The notes beneath the pieces are model-generated. The model saw nothing but the letters and a program-made list of their open reading frames with translations. It was not told where the DNA came from and ran no database searches. A stretch of 64,000 bases of DNA, taken from positions 372,001 through 436,000 of the forward strand of contig NZ_CP073159.1 of assembly GCF_023035815.1 (NCBI RefSeq), in the 5' to 3' direction. The position numbers and the translations under genes were made by a program. This stretch comes from Borrelia parkeri (GTDB lineage: Bacteria > Spirochaetota > Spirochaetia > Borreliales > Borreliaceae). This document shows positions 19,835 through 29,545 of this stretch, in pieces (the stretch's first letter is position 1; each line of letters opens with the position of its first letter).

Positions 19835-19944
19835 AACCAAAAATTTTAATATTAAACACAATTTTAAAGCTAAGCAATACCCAAGCAAAATAAATTAGCT
19901 AAACTATATATTGCAAACACAGATTGATATAACTTAAAATAAGT

Positions 19945-19979
19945 AAAAAAGCTTAGGTCTAAACGATAATCATCCAAGC
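19945..19979 (-). terminator. Rho-independent terminator after the bmp genes
   Basis: On the minus strand GCTTGG (19979-19974) pairs with CCTAAGC (19957-19951) with one bulged base, followed directly by a run of six T. It lies 55 bases after the bmpA-type stop codon and would separate the bmp operon from treA. Confidence 0.6.
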
Positions 19980-20033
19980 CTAACTGATATTAAAAATGAA
20001 AATATATTCCTCAACAATTACTTAAAATGAAAA

Positions 20034-21047
20034 CTAATTAATAAATTCTTTCAGGAATTTATTATAAGTACTCTCATTATTTGGAACAACAATCTTCCTG
20101 TTAATTATCTTTTCAGAAATATCATCTAATTCCTTTTCAAGCTTGAAAGAAATCATCTTAGGATTTTTAACAAAAGCTAAAAATCCCTCCCTTAATCCAT
20201 AATTTAATATACGGCCCCCTTCAAAAGCATTAATTTTTAAGTAATTAGAAATTATAATATTCAAAATTCGTCCAATACCTTTTATTGAAGATGTAATTAC
20301 ACTCTCAGGTGCAAGATGTGACTGATCCTGATCAACTCCAATAACATAAAACTCATCTCCAAAGTTGCGAGCAGCCTCAATAACTCCAAGTCCAGCTAAA
20401 CCCGCAACATGATAAATAATGTCTACTTTATCTGCATACATCTCATTTGCCATACTCTTTCCAGTATCAATATTAACGAAACTGCCAATATACTTATTAT
20501 CAATATTGATGTTCCTATTTGCATACATAGCACCAGCTTCATATCCATACCTAAATGCATTAACAATTACATTATCAACTCCACCTAAAAATCCAATCTT
20601 ACCCGTCTTAGATATCTTAGCTGCAATATAACCTACCAAAAATGCTCCTTCTTCATTTCTAAAAGTTATGGCTGACAAATTTTCAGGGATGACCAAATTA
20701 CTATCATAAACAGGATCAATAATTACATATTTAATCTCTGGATTTTTTAAAGCAACAATAATAGCAGAATCACTAAGCTTATATCCAATTAACCAGATAA
20801 AATTTGAGCCATTATTCTTTAATGACTCAAGATCGGCTAAATAAGAATTTGAATTAGATTCCTTCATAACTATTTCCAATCCAAATTCTTTTTCTACTTT
20901 CTTAGCACCATCCCAAGCACTCTTATTAAAAGTCTTATCATCAAAGACTCCATCAACCAAAACGGCAATCTTAGTAAGATTACTATTCACTTTAGAATTA
21001 GAACATGAACAACACAAAATACATAAAATTAAAAATAAATTCTTCAC
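20034..21047 (-). CDS. bmpA: Bmp-family lipoprotein, BmpA-like, 337 aa
   Basis: Exported lipoprotein of the Bmp/PnrA family, related to substrate-binding proteins for nucleosides. The signal peptide [15 protein letters not shown] ends in a lipobox Cys. The mature part has the family blocks [35 protein letters not shown] and [11 protein letters not shown]. The end, [11 protein letters not shown] and [10 protein letters not shown], resembles B. burgdorferi BmpA (P39) most among the Bmp proteins I remember. It follows bmpC by 36 bases and is the last gene before a terminator. Bmp proteins in Lyme Borrelia are surface antigens and laminin binders (known for the family). Confidence 0.88.
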   Translation of the reverse strand: MKNLFLILCILCCSCSNSKVNSNLTKIAVLVDGVFDDKTFNKSAWDGAKKVEKEFGLEIVMKESNSNSYLADLESLKNNGSNFIWLIGYKLSDSAIIVALKNPEIKYVIIDPVYDSNLVIPENLSAITFRNEEGAFLVGYIAAKISKTGKIGFLGGVDNVIVNAFRYGYEAGAMYANRNINIDNKYIGSFVNIDTGKSMANEMYADKVDIIYHVAGLAGLGVIEAARNFGDEFYVIGVDQDQSHLAPESVITSSIKGIGRILNIIISNYLKINAFEGGRILNYGLREGFLAFVKNPKMISFKLEKELDDISEKIINRKIVVPNNESTYNKFLKEFIN

Positions 21048-21083
21048 ATAATATCTCCCTTTAAACCAATCTAATTAAAAAGT

Positions 21084-22154
21084 TTATAATCTTGCCTTAA
21101 ATAAATCAAATTCATGTTCAGTAGAAGGTATAATAAGTTTACCATTAACTATCTCATCCTGAATCTTTTTAATGGTATCAAATAAATTATTGCCAATAAT
21201 ATTAGGATCTTTGACAATATCTATAACGCCTTCTTTTACTCCTTCTTCAATTAGCCTCCCACCATTAAATTTGTGTTTTTTTATAGGATCTAATGAAAAT
21301 TTATATATTGACTTTCCAACATCCTTAAGCACAGAAGTAATAACATGACCAGGTGCAAGGTGTGACTGATCTTTATTAATCCCAATTACGTAATGACCAG
21401 CTCCAAGATTCTTTGCAGCAGAAAAAACACCAAGTGCAGCAAGACCCATTACAGGAAAAATAACATCAACACCGTCCTCAATATACATATGCTCGGCAAC
21501 AGATTTCCCAGAATATTCGCTAAATTCGTCTAAAACTCTCTTTACAATCATTCTTGTTTTAGGTTCTGCGTAAAAAGCCCCTGCTCTAAAGCCGACTAAA
21601 AATCTCTCAACATATTTAAGATTAATACCAGTCATAAATCCAATCCTATTACTCTTACTCATCTTAGCAGCAAGATAACCAGCTAAAAATGCTCCTTCTT
21701 CAGCTCTAAAATTAATAGCTAAAAAATTCTTAGGAATTAAAATATTATCATCATAACCAAAAGGATCTATAATTCCATAATAAATATTAGTATTTTCATG
21801 AGCAAGTCTTAAGGCAGAATCTGAAAAATGAGCACTAATAAACCAAATAAAATTGGCACCATCCTTTTGCAATGTGTAAACATCTTCTTCTAATGCTTCA
21901 CTAACAGTCATTAACCTTTTGCCTTCAACAGGATAAGGTGTTAAAACTTTTGGAATAACCTTAGTTTCAAATTCTTTTCTTATTTCAATAGTACCCTCAA
22001 AAGCATTTTGGAAATATCCTTTATCATCAAAATTACCTGGAAACATGATTCCCATAATAATTTGTCTATCAACAAAAGAAGAAGACTCTTCTGAAGAAAA
22101 ACAAGATACAAACAATAAAACAAATAAAATTATAAAATATAAATTTTTTGGCAC
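21084..22154 (-). CDS. bmpC: Bmp-family lipoprotein, BmpC-like, 356 aa, GTG start
   Basis: Second Bmp-family lipoprotein. The signal peptide runs to LFVSC. YPVEGKRLMTVSEALEED and the C-terminal FDLFKARL match features of B. burgdorferi BmpC that the other Bmp proteins lack. Family blocks RAEEGAFLAGYLAAKMS and GINKDQSHLAP are present, with Asn-Lys where the others have Val-Asp. The start codon is GTG with GGAGAGG 7 bases upstream. A hairpin at 22243-22274 separates it from the upstream bmp gene, so it may have its own promoter and be transcribed with the BmpA-like gene. Confidence 0.87.
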   Translation of the reverse strand: MPKNLYFIILFVLLFVSCFSSEESSSFVDRQIIMGIMFPGNFDDKGYFQNAFEGTIEIRKEFETKVIPKVLTPYPVEGKRLMTVSEALEEDVYTLQKDGANFIWFISAHFSDSALRLAHENTNIYYGIIDPFGYDDNILIPKNFLAINFRAEEGAFLAGYLAAKMSKSNRIGFMTGINLKYVERFLVGFRAGAFYAEPKTRMIVKRVLDEFSEYSGKSVAEHMYIEDGVDVIFPVMGLAALGVFSAAKNLGAGHYVIGINKDQSHLAPGHVITSVLKDVGKSIYKFSLDPIKKHKFNGGRLIEEGVKEGVIDIVKDPNIIGNNLFDTIKKIQDEIVNGKLIIPSTEHEFDLFKARL

Positions 22155-22242
22155 AACCTATCCTCTCCTTATAAAATAGCTTTAAACATTTTTTAATTTT
22201 TAGAAAACTATCAATAAAAATAACAATAAGTTATAAATATCA

Positions 22243-22274
22243 AAATTTACCTTACATAAAGTAAAGGTAAATTT
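22243..22274 (-). terminator. Hairpin between bmp genes
   Basis: AAATTTACCTTAC (22243-22255) and GTAAAGGTAAATTT (22261-22274) form a 13-bp stem with one bulged A and a five-base loop. It lies 45 bases after the stop of the upstream bmp gene. On the minus strand the stem ends in TTT then TGATATTT, a weak U-tract, so it is either a terminator or a processing and stability element. The rest of this 164-base gap shows no gene. Confidence 0.5.
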
Positions 22275-22318
22275 AAAAAAATAAACATTAATGAAATTGC
22301 CTCTATCTAAGCAAAAAA

Positions 22319-23344
22319 TCAATTTAATAGATTATAAATCTCTAAAAACTTACTATATTCGTCAAGAGTACTTGGAACTGAAATATCGCCATTAATTATT
22401 TTATCTTCTATAATTTCAATCTCGACTTTAATATCACTCTTGATGGAATCATGCTTAACAATACTTACGAAATCGTTTTCAAGTCCTAATTTTAATACTT
22501 TCCCACCATCAAAATCATTCGTATTCAAATAATTCTTTGTTACTTCATAAATAGCTTTCCCAACATTTTTAACAACTGACGTTAAAATATTATCAGGTGC
22601 AAGATATGACTGATCTTGATCAACTCCAACAATATAATATCCAGTCCCAAGTTCCTTTGAAACCTCAATAGCACCAAGACCTGCAAGACCTGCTGCTACA
22701 AATATGACATCTGTACCATCTTTGTACATCTTCAAAGAAATAGTCCTAGCTAAAGATAAATCCACAAATGATCCCAAATACTGAGCATTTAACTTAATAT
22801 CTTTATTTGCATATTTAGCACCAGCTTCATATCCATATCTGAATGCATTAATAACTACACCTTCCACTCCACCTATAAACCCAATCTTACCTGTTTTAGA
22901 TGCCTTAGCAGCTAAATATCCAGCTAAAAAAGAAGCCTCTTCAACTTTAAATGAGAGGCCAATCAAATTATCAGATAATTTTATACCATCCTCATAAGTA
23001 ACATCAACAATTCCATAATTAACATCTTTATTAAGGGTAGCGGCCTGCTCAGTAACTTCTTGAAGTCTAAAACCAACTCCCCAGATAACGCTGGAACCTT
23101 TATCTTTAAGATCTTCGAAATCACTCGCATAAGCAGCACTTGATGAAGCTTTGCCAATAATCTCAACTCCAAAATCTTCTTCTAGCATTTTAGCACCGTT
23201 CCAAGCATCCTCACCAAATGATTTGTCATCAAAAGTTCCTTCAGCTACCAGAGAAATGATGGGCTTTCCCTTAGAAATCAACGATTTTTTATCACAACTT
23301 AAAAAAGCTAACACAACAAAAATGAACATTATAAATTTATTCAT
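22319..23344 (-). CDS. Bmp-family lipoprotein, third paralogue, 341 aa
   Basis: Signal peptide MNKFIMFIFVVLAFLSC ends in a lipobox. Family blocks AEGTFDDKSFGEDAWNGA, EASFLAGYLAAKASKTGK and GVDQDQSYLAP follow. A longer frame reaches 23443, but the ATG at 23344 has GAGGAG about 8 bases upstream, gives a clean lipoprotein signal, and avoids overlap with bmpD, which stops at 23379. It sits between bmpD and bmpC, where B. burgdorferi has no extra gene as I recall its order (D, C, A, B); it could be a rearranged BmpB or a separate paralogue. A central segment is almost identical to bmpD at DNA level. Confidence 0.85.
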   Translation of the reverse strand: MNKFIMFIFVVLAFLSCDKKSLISKGKPIISLVAEGTFDDKSFGEDAWNGAKMLEEDFGVEIIGKASSSAAYASDFEDLKDKGSSVIWGVGFRLQEVTEQAATLNKDVNYGIVDVTYEDGIKLSDNLIGLSFKVEEASFLAGYLAAKASKTGKIGFIGGVEGVVINAFRYGYEAGAKYANKDIKLNAQYLGSFVDLSLARTISLKMYKDGTDVIFVAAGLAGLGAIEVSKELGTGYYIVGVDQDQSYLAPDNILTSVVKNVGKAIYEVTKNYLNTNDFDGGKVLKLGLENDFVSIVKHDSIKSDIKVEIEIIEDKIINGDISVPSTLDEYSKFLEIYNLLN

Positions 23345-23378
23345 GTAAAAACTCCTCATAGTCATATTAACTCTTATG

Positions 23379-24395
23379 TCACAGATTAACAACAAAGTCA
23401 CCATAAGATTTTTCGTCTTTAGGAACTTTGATCTCATTACCAACTATTTTGTCTTTAATTTTTGAAATAAGATCATAATCTTTGATTAAATCTGAATTTA
23501 TTGATTTATTAAAAACTAAATCAAGTGCTCCATCTTTAACTCCAAATTCTAAGCTATTTCCACCATTCCACTTGCCAAACTCTAGATAAGATCTCATTAA
23601 ATCTAACATAACCACATCAACCCTCTTAACATATGAAAAAAGTATATTATTAGGTGCAAGATATGACTGATCCTGATCAACTCCAATAATGTAATGTCCA
23701 CTTCCAAGCTCTTTTGCAACCTCAATAGCGCCAAGACCTGAGAGGCCTGCTGCTGTAAATATAATATCAACTCCAGAAGCATACATCTTACTTGCCATTA
23801 AATGGCCAAGAGAGATATCAGTGAAAGTCCCCACATACTGGGAATTTATCTCAATATTCTTATTTGCATATTTAGCACCAGCTTCATATCCATATCTGAA
23901 TGCATTAATAACTACACCTTCTATTCCACCTATAAACCCAATCTTACCTGTTTTAGATGCCTTAGCGGCCAAATACCCAACTAAAAACGCTCCTTCCTCA
24001 GATCTAAATTTTACATTCACTAAATTTTTGGGCAACTCAACACCTTCTGCGTAAGCACCTTCAATAATTCCATAATTCACATTGGTATTTTCAAGAGCTT
24101 TTTGCAAAAACGTATCTGTAAACTTAAAACTAACTCCCCAAATTAAACTAGAACCACCTTCTTCCAATCCACCAATATCTGCTAAATAATCAGAAATCTT
24201 GGATTCTTTTCGAATTATATTAACTTTTTTAAACTCTTCTTTAATTTGAGTCATTGCATTGGAAGAACTCTCATTAAAACCTCTATCATCAAAGGTCCCA
24301 TCGACAATGACAGAAATAGTATTAGACAGCGAAGCTTGATCTTGTGAACCTGAACAACCAAGAATAAAAAAGAACAAAAAAATTTTTTTTAACAT
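23379..24395 (-). CDS. bmpD: Bmp-family lipoprotein, BmpD-like, 338 aa
   Basis: First gene of the bmp cluster. Signal peptide MLKKIFLFFFILGC with lipobox Cys. Blocks [35 protein letters not shown] and GVDQDQSYLAPNN fit BmpD; the position next to rpsG is the BmpD position in B. burgdorferi. BmpD there has been reported to bind purine nucleosides, which suits an organism dependent on host purines. The ribosome-binding site is a run of six G, 9 bases before the ATG, unusual in this AT-rich genome. A good promoter lies just upstream. Confidence 0.88.
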   Translation of the reverse strand: MLKKIFLFFFILGCSGSQDQASLSNTISVIVDGTFDDRGFNESSSNAMTQIKEEFKKVNIIRKESKISDYLADIGGLEEGGSSLIWGVSFKFTDTFLQKALENTNVNYGIIEGAYAEGVELPKNLVNVKFRSEEGAFLVGYLAAKASKTGKIGFIGGIEGVVINAFRYGYEAGAKYANKNIEINSQYVGTFTDISLGHLMASKMYASGVDIIFTAAGLSGLGAIEVAKELGSGHYIIGVDQDQSYLAPNNILFSYVKRVDVVMLDLMRSYLEFGKWNGGNSLEFGVKDGALDLVFNKSINSDLIKDYDLISKIKDKIVGNEIKVPKDEKSYGDFVVNL

Positions 24396-24415
24396 ATGTA
24401 TATACCCCCCGATTA

Positions 24416-24444
24416 ATTATATCCAAAATCAAAGAACCTCACAA
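24416..24444 (-). promoter_or_regulatory. bmpD promoter
   Basis: On the minus strand TTGTGA (24444-24439), a 17-base spacer, and TATAAT (24421-24416). The predicted start is about 15 bases before the G6 ribosome-binding site. It lies in the 77-base gap after rpsG, so bmpD can be expressed separately from the ribosomal operon. Confidence 0.6.
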
Positions 24445-24472
24445 CAATATGTATTAAAAAGGTTTTTTACTA

Positions 24473-24946
24473 TTACCATCTGTAATGTGTGAAGGCTCTA
24501 TTTGCCTCTGCCATTCTATGAGTATCTTCCCTCTTTTTAAAAGCAACACCTGTTGAATTATAAGAATTAACAAGTTCATTTCCCAATTTTTCTTGCATTG
24601 ATTTTCCACTTGCTTTTCTGGCAGCTGCAATAATCCACTTCATTGCCAAAGCCTCACGCCTTTCCTCTCTAACTTCAACTGGGACTTGATAAGTAGCACC
24701 ACCAACCCTTCTACTTCTAACCTCTACCAATGGTTTAACATTATCTAATGCCTTACTAAAGGCAGCAACCTTATCAACTTCCTCAGTTTTTTCTGCAAGA
24801 AGATCAATTGAATTATAAACTATGGCTTCACTGATGGATTTTTTTCCATCATACATCATTCTATTCACAAATTTAGCAATAACTTGAGAATCATACTTAG
24901 AATCTTTAAAAACTTTCTTTTTAATTTTTTTACTCTTTCTTGACAT
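24473..24946 (-). CDS. rpsG: Ribosomal protein S7, 157 aa
   Basis: Primary 16S rRNA-binding protein that starts assembly of the 30S head. Typical S7 stretches are [43 protein letters not shown] and [20 protein letters not shown] at the end. It is 14 bases downstream of rpsL. In many bacteria fusA and tuf would follow; here the bmp genes do, so this is the end of the ribosomal block. Confidence 0.98.
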   Translation of the reverse strand: MSRKSKKIKKKVFKDSKYDSQVIAKFVNRMMYDGKKSISEAIVYNSIDLLAEKTEEVDKVAAFSKALDNVKPLVEVRSRRVGGATYQVPVEVREERREALAMKWIIAAARKASGKSMQEKLGNELVNSYNSTGVAFKKREDTHRMAEANRAFTHYRW

Positions 24947-24960
24947 ACAACTTATACCTC

Positions 24961-25335
24961 TTAAGCTTTTGGTTTCTTAGTTCCATACTTAGAACGACCT
25001 TGCTTCCGATTATTAACACCAAGAGTATCCTTAGCTCCTCTGATGATATGGTACCTAACACCTGGCAAATCTTTAACTCGTCCACCTCTAATTAAAACAA
25101 CTGAATGCTCTTGTAAATTATGACCAATCCCTGGAATATAAGCTGTTACTTCAAATCCATTTGAAAGCCTAACACGAGCTACTTTTCTTAAAGCTGAATT
25201 AGGTTTCTTAGGTGTAACCGTCATTACACGAGTACAAATTCCTCTTCGTTGAGGACAATTTTGAAGCGCAGGAGATGCTGTCTTTTCTTTTTGACTCTTT
25301 CTTGGCTTCCTAATTAGTTGATTGATTGTAGGCAT
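24961..25335 (-). CDS. rpsL: Ribosomal protein S12, 124 aa
   Basis: Decoding-centre protein of the small subunit. It begins [12 protein letters not shown] and ends [11 protein letters not shown] as in other bacteria. The streptomycin-related loops are wild type in appearance: [11 protein letters not shown] with Lys at the usual position, and [13 protein letters not shown]. It lies 62 bases downstream of rpoC, in the same direction. Confidence 0.98.
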   Translation of the reverse strand: MPTINQLIRKPRKSQKEKTASPALQNCPQRRGICTRVMTVTPKKPNSALRKVARVRLSNGFEVTAYIPGIGHNLQEHSVVLIRGGRVKDLPGVRYHIIRGAKDTLGVNNRKQGRSKYGTKKPKA

Positions 25336-25397
25336 CTATGCTCCCTTTTTCCTAATTTTACCAATAAATGGTATCAAATATATAATTTATTTTCAAG

Positions 25398-28300
25398 CTA
25401 CATTTCAGAGCTTGAATTTTCCCTCACCTTAACTCTTTTATATAAATTCATACCTGTTCCGGTAGGAATTAAATGTCCAATCACAACATTCTCCTTAAGA
25501 CCTTTAAGATCATCGACACTACCTGCAATTGAAGCATCTGTTAACACTTTAGTTGTTTCTTGGAAAGAAGCAGCTGAAATAAATGAATCGATATTAAGAG
25601 ATGCCTTTGTTATCCCAATAAGGATTGGACTAGCTACTGCAGGCTCACCACCCTGTTCAATTACCCTTTTATTTTGCTCATAAAAAGTATGCTTATCTAC
25701 CTTTTGATTATAAACAAAATTAGTATCACCTACAGATACAATCTTAACTTTCTTCATCATCTGTTTAATGATCACACCAATATGCTTATCATTAATACTT
25801 ACACCCTGCTTCCTATAAACATCCTGAATTTCTGCCAATAAAAATTCTTGCAAACTAATTCCACCAAGGATTTCAAGAACATCATGAGGATTAATTCTTC
25901 CATCACAAAGCATATCTCCAGCCTTAACAACGTCTCCATCCCTAACTAAAAGATGTTTCCCAGCAGGAATATAATGCTTATGCTCAACTCCATACTCATC
26001 TAAAACATTAATGAGTCTTTTACCTTTTTGAATCGCTTTAAACTGAACAACTCCACTTACCTTAGCCATCTCAGTCAAATTTTTTGGAATTCTTGTTTCA
26101 AATAAATCATTAACTCTAGGAAGACCACCAGTAATATCTTGAGTTTTTTCAGAACCTTTGGAAAGTTTAGCAATGATATCCCCTATATCAATGTCTTGTC
26201 CATCCTCAACTTGCAGATAAGCATCCCCAGGAAGAACATAGGATGCAATCTCAATTCCTCTATCATTAATAATTAAAATCCTAGGATCAAGAGACTCAAA
26301 AACTTGATCCGTAATTCTCTTTTCAATATTTCCCGTTTCAAGGTTTATTTCTTCTTTAAGAGTTGTTCCTAAAATAATATCTTTAAATTTAACTTTTCCC
26401 CTTACTTCAGCAATAATTGGTTCCGCAAATGGATCAAATGTTCCAATTACACGCCCGGCCTCAACATAATCACCAACATTTACCTCAAGTTTCGTACCAG
26501 TCTTTAGAGATATCTCTTGCTCTTCAGAGACAATCATCAGCTTGTTATCTTTAATTTTAACATAACCAATATGAGATGATAATACATCAATACCATCCTT
26601 GCTTGTAAACAAAGGCATTCCCTTAATTACCTTTTGAGAATCTAATACCTTAAGTTCTTTAATATCCTTAATATCTTCTTCATAAATAACATTTATTACT
26701 CTTAAAGTTCCTTTTCTTGTAAAAAGCAATCCGCCATCAACTTGCACATTAAATCCCTCTAGTCCATTAAGAATGAAAGAGTTTTTAAGCGCAATCTTAT
26801 CATCTTCACTACCAGCCTGTGCAACTCCCCCAATGTGAAAAGTTCTCATGGTAAGCTGTGTTCCTGGCTGACCTATTGACTGAGCTGCTATTATCCCAAC
26901 AGCCTCTCCAATATTAACAGGCTTATTATTTGAAAAGTCACGTCCATAACATTTCTGACAAACTCCATGCTCAGCTTCGCAAGTCAAAACAGATCTAATT
27001 ACAAGCTTGTCAATACCAACGGTTTCCAATAACTTTATCTTATCCTCTGTAATTTCTTCATTTACATCTAAAATAATCTCGCCCGTAATAGGACTTTTTA
27101 TTCTCTCAATTGAATAACTACCAACGGCTTTTTCTCTTAAAGGCTCAACTATTTCTTCACCATGCTTTAAAGCCTCAACTTTTATACCATTAATAGTTCC
27201 ACAATCTTCTATTCTAACAACAACATCTTGAGCAATATCTACCAATCTTCGCGTTAAATACCCGGCATCCGCTGTCTTAAGAGCTGTATCTGCAAGTCCC
27301 TTTCTTGCACCATTTGTAGAGATAAAGAACTCTATAACAGAAAGCCCTTCTTTAAAATTAGAAATAATTGGAAGTTCAATAATATCTCCAGAAGTTTTAG
27401 CCATCAATCCTCTCATTCCCGCAAGCTGTCTTATCTGATTTCTACTTCCACGAGCACCAGAATCTGCCATCATATAAATCACATTAAATCCATCTCTATC
27501 TTTTTTAAGAATTTCCATCATCTTATTCGTAAGCTCTTCATTTGTCTTTGACCAAACAGAAACAACATTGTTGTATCTCTCTTCTCCAGTAATAACACCT
27601 TTAGTATAATCATTCTGAATTTTTGCAATTTCTCTATTAGCCTTATCCACATATACTTTCTTTTCTTCAGGCACAATAATATCGCTCATACTTATTGTAC
27701 ATCCAAATTTAGTAGCATATTTAAACCCAAGCTCCTTAATAATATCCAACATCTCAATTACAATAGAGGAACCATACACAACATAAACTTCAGAAATCAA
27801 ATTCTGTAATTCATAATCACTAAGGGTTTTATTTACAAATGAAATCTTCCCTGGTAAAGCCTCGTTAAATACAACACATCCTGCCGTAGTTTCTATATAC
27901 TCACCATCAACCTTTACATAAATCCGTGCATTATAGTCTAGACTTTTATTATTAATCGCAAGAAGAACATGATTAAAATTAGAGAACTTACGCCCTTCTC
28001 CCACGACATTTTTCCTCTCCATAGTTAAGTAATAAAGACCTAATACAATATCTTGAGATGGGAATACAATAGGGTGTCCGTTTGCAGGATTTAACAAATT
28101 ATTAGTTGACAACATCAAAGCCCAACTTTCAGCCTGTGCTGCAGGTGTTAAAGGAACATGTACAGCCATCTGATCACCATCAAAGTCAGCATTATATGCA
28201 TGACAAACAAGAGGATGTAATTTAATTGCCTTTCCTTCAACTAACACTGGTTCAAAAGCTTGTATTCCCAGCCTGTGAAGTGTTGGGGCCCGGTTTAAAA

Positions 28301-29531
28301 GCACAGGATGCTCTTTAATAACATTGTCTAAAATCTGCCATACTTCATCTACTTCTTGTTCAATTAGACTCTTTGCTCGCTTTATGTTAAATACGGATTC
28401 ACTCTCAATCAATTTTCTAATTACAAATGGTTTAAAAAGCTCAAGCGCCATCTTTGCAGGAATACCACATTGATGTAGCTTAAGTTCAGGTCCCACAACA
28501 ATTACAGAACGACCTGAATAATCAACTCTCTTTCCAAGAAGGTTCTGCCTAAATCTACCTTGTTTACCCTTTAGTGCATCAGAGAGAGATTTAAGAGGTC
28601 TATTGGATGTACCCTTCACAACCTTTCTCTTATGAGAATTATCAAAAAGAGAATCAACTGATTCTTGTAACATTCTTTTTTCATTTCTGACAATAATCTC
28701 AGGTGCATTAAGAAGCAAAAGTTTTCTTAACCTATTATTTCTATTTATTACTCTTCTATAGAGGTCATTGAGATCAGAAGTTGCAAATCTTCCACCATCA
28801 AGCTGAACCATCGGTCTAATTTCTGGAGGAATAACAGGAAGAACATCCATAATCATCCATTCTGGCTTATTTCCAGAAACTTTAAAATTTTCAATGATCT
28901 CAAGACGTCTTAAAAGTTTTTTATCTGTCTTATCATCTTTATCAATCATCTGAAGTCTAAGCTTGGATGAAAGTTCATCAAGATCAAGGTTCTCAAGTAA
29001 AGTTTTAATGGCCTCAGCACCCATTGAAGCACTAAAAGACATCCCATATCTCTCTTTTGCTTCAGAATATTCATCTTCATTTAAAAGTTGCATCTTTTTA
29101 AGATCAGTATCACCTGGCTCAATTACGATATACTTTTCATAATAAAGAATAGAGTTTAAATTAGAAGCCGTAATATCAAGTAAAAGACCAATTCTAGAAG
29201 GAATATATTTATAATACCAGATATGAGCAACAGGAGCTGAGAGTTCAATATGCCCCATTCTCTCACGTCTAACTTTAAAATGAGTTACCTCAACATTACA
29301 ACGATCACAAATAATACCTTTATACCTTATTGACTTAAACTTTCCACAATAACATTCCCATTCTTTAGTAGTTCCAAAAATTCTCTCGCAAAAAAGACCA
29401 TCTTTCTCAGGTCTCAAAGTTCTATAGTTAATAGTTTCAGATTTTTTAACCTCTCCATAAGACCAACTCCTAATTTGATCAGGAGATGCTATCTTTATTC
29501 TTATCTTTTCAAAATCTTTTATCTCTTTCAT
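25398..29531 (-). CDS. rpoC: RNA polymerase beta' subunit, 1377 aa
   Basis: Largest RNA polymerase subunit. The catalytic [15 protein letters not shown] with three Asp is present, as are the N-terminal zinc ribbon [23 protein letters not shown] (in two Cys pairs), the bridge-helix and trigger-loop region [17 protein letters not shown], and the C-terminal [17 protein letters not shown]. Full length for a spirochaete protein. The start is 14 bases after the rpoB stop. No frameshift or missing block is visible. Confidence 0.98.
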   Translation of the reverse strand: MKEIKDFEKIRIKIASPDQIRSWSYGEVKKSETINYRTLRPEKDGLFCERIFGTTKEWECYCGKFKSIRYKGIICDRCNVEVTHFKVRRERMGHIELSAPVAHIWYYKYIPSRIGLLLDITASNLNSILYYEKYIVIEPGDTDLKKMQLLNEDEYSEAKERYGMSFSASMGAEAIKTLLENLDLDELSSKLRLQMIDKDDKTDKKLLRRLEIIENFKVSGNKPEWMIMDVLPVIPPEIRPMVQLDGGRFATSDLNDLYRRVINRNNRLRKLLLLNAPEIIVRNEKRMLQESVDSLFDNSHKRKVVKGTSNRPLKSLSDALKGKQGRFRQNLLGKRVDYSGRSVIVVGPELKLHQCGIPAKMALELFKPFVIRKLIESESVFNIKRAKSLIEQEVDEVWQILDNVIKEHPVLLNRAPTLHRLGIQAFEPVLVEGKAIKLHPLVCHAYNADFDGDQMAVHVPLTPAAQAESWALMLSTNNLLNPANGHPIVFPSQDIVLGLYYLTMERKNVVGEGRKFSNFNHVLLAINNKSLDYNARIYVKVDGEYIETTAGCVVFNEALPGKISFVNKTLSDYELQNLISEVYVVYGSSIVIEMLDIIKELGFKYATKFGCTISMSDIIVPEEKKVYVDKANREIAKIQNDYTKGVITGEERYNNVVSVWSKTNEELTNKMMEILKKDRDGFNVIYMMADSGARGSRNQIRQLAGMRGLMAKTSGDIIELPIISNFKEGLSVIEFFISTNGARKGLADTALKTADAGYLTRRLVDIAQDVVVRIEDCGTINGIKVEALKHGEEIVEPLREKAVGSYSIERIKSPITGEIILDVNEEITEDKIKLLETVGIDKLVIRSVLTCEAEHGVCQKCYGRDFSNNKPVNIGEAVGIIAAQSIGQPGTQLTMRTFHIGGVAQAGSEDDKIALKNSFILNGLEGFNVQVDGGLLFTRKGTLRVINVIYEEDIKDIKELKVLDSQKVIKGMPLFTSKDGIDVLSSHIGYVKIKDNKLMIVSEEQEISLKTGTKLEVNVGDYVEAGRVIGTFDPFAEPIIAEVRGKVKFKDIILGTTLKEEINLETGNIEKRITDQVFESLDPRILIINDRGIEIASYVLPGDAYLQVEDGQDIDIGDIIAKLSKGSEKTQDITGGLPRVNDLFETRIPKNLTEMAKVSGVVQFKAIQKGKRLINVLDEYGVEHKHYIPAGKHLLVRDGDVVKAGDMLCDGRINPHDVLEILGGISLQEFLLAEIQDVYRKQGVSINDKHIGVIIKQMMKKVKIVSVGDTNFVYNQKVDKHTFYEQNKRVIEQGGEPAVASPILIGITKASLNIDSFISAASFQETTKVLTDASIAGSVDDLKGLKENVVIGHLIPTGTGMNLYKRVKVRENSSSEM

Positions 29532-29545
29532 AAAACCCTCAAAAC

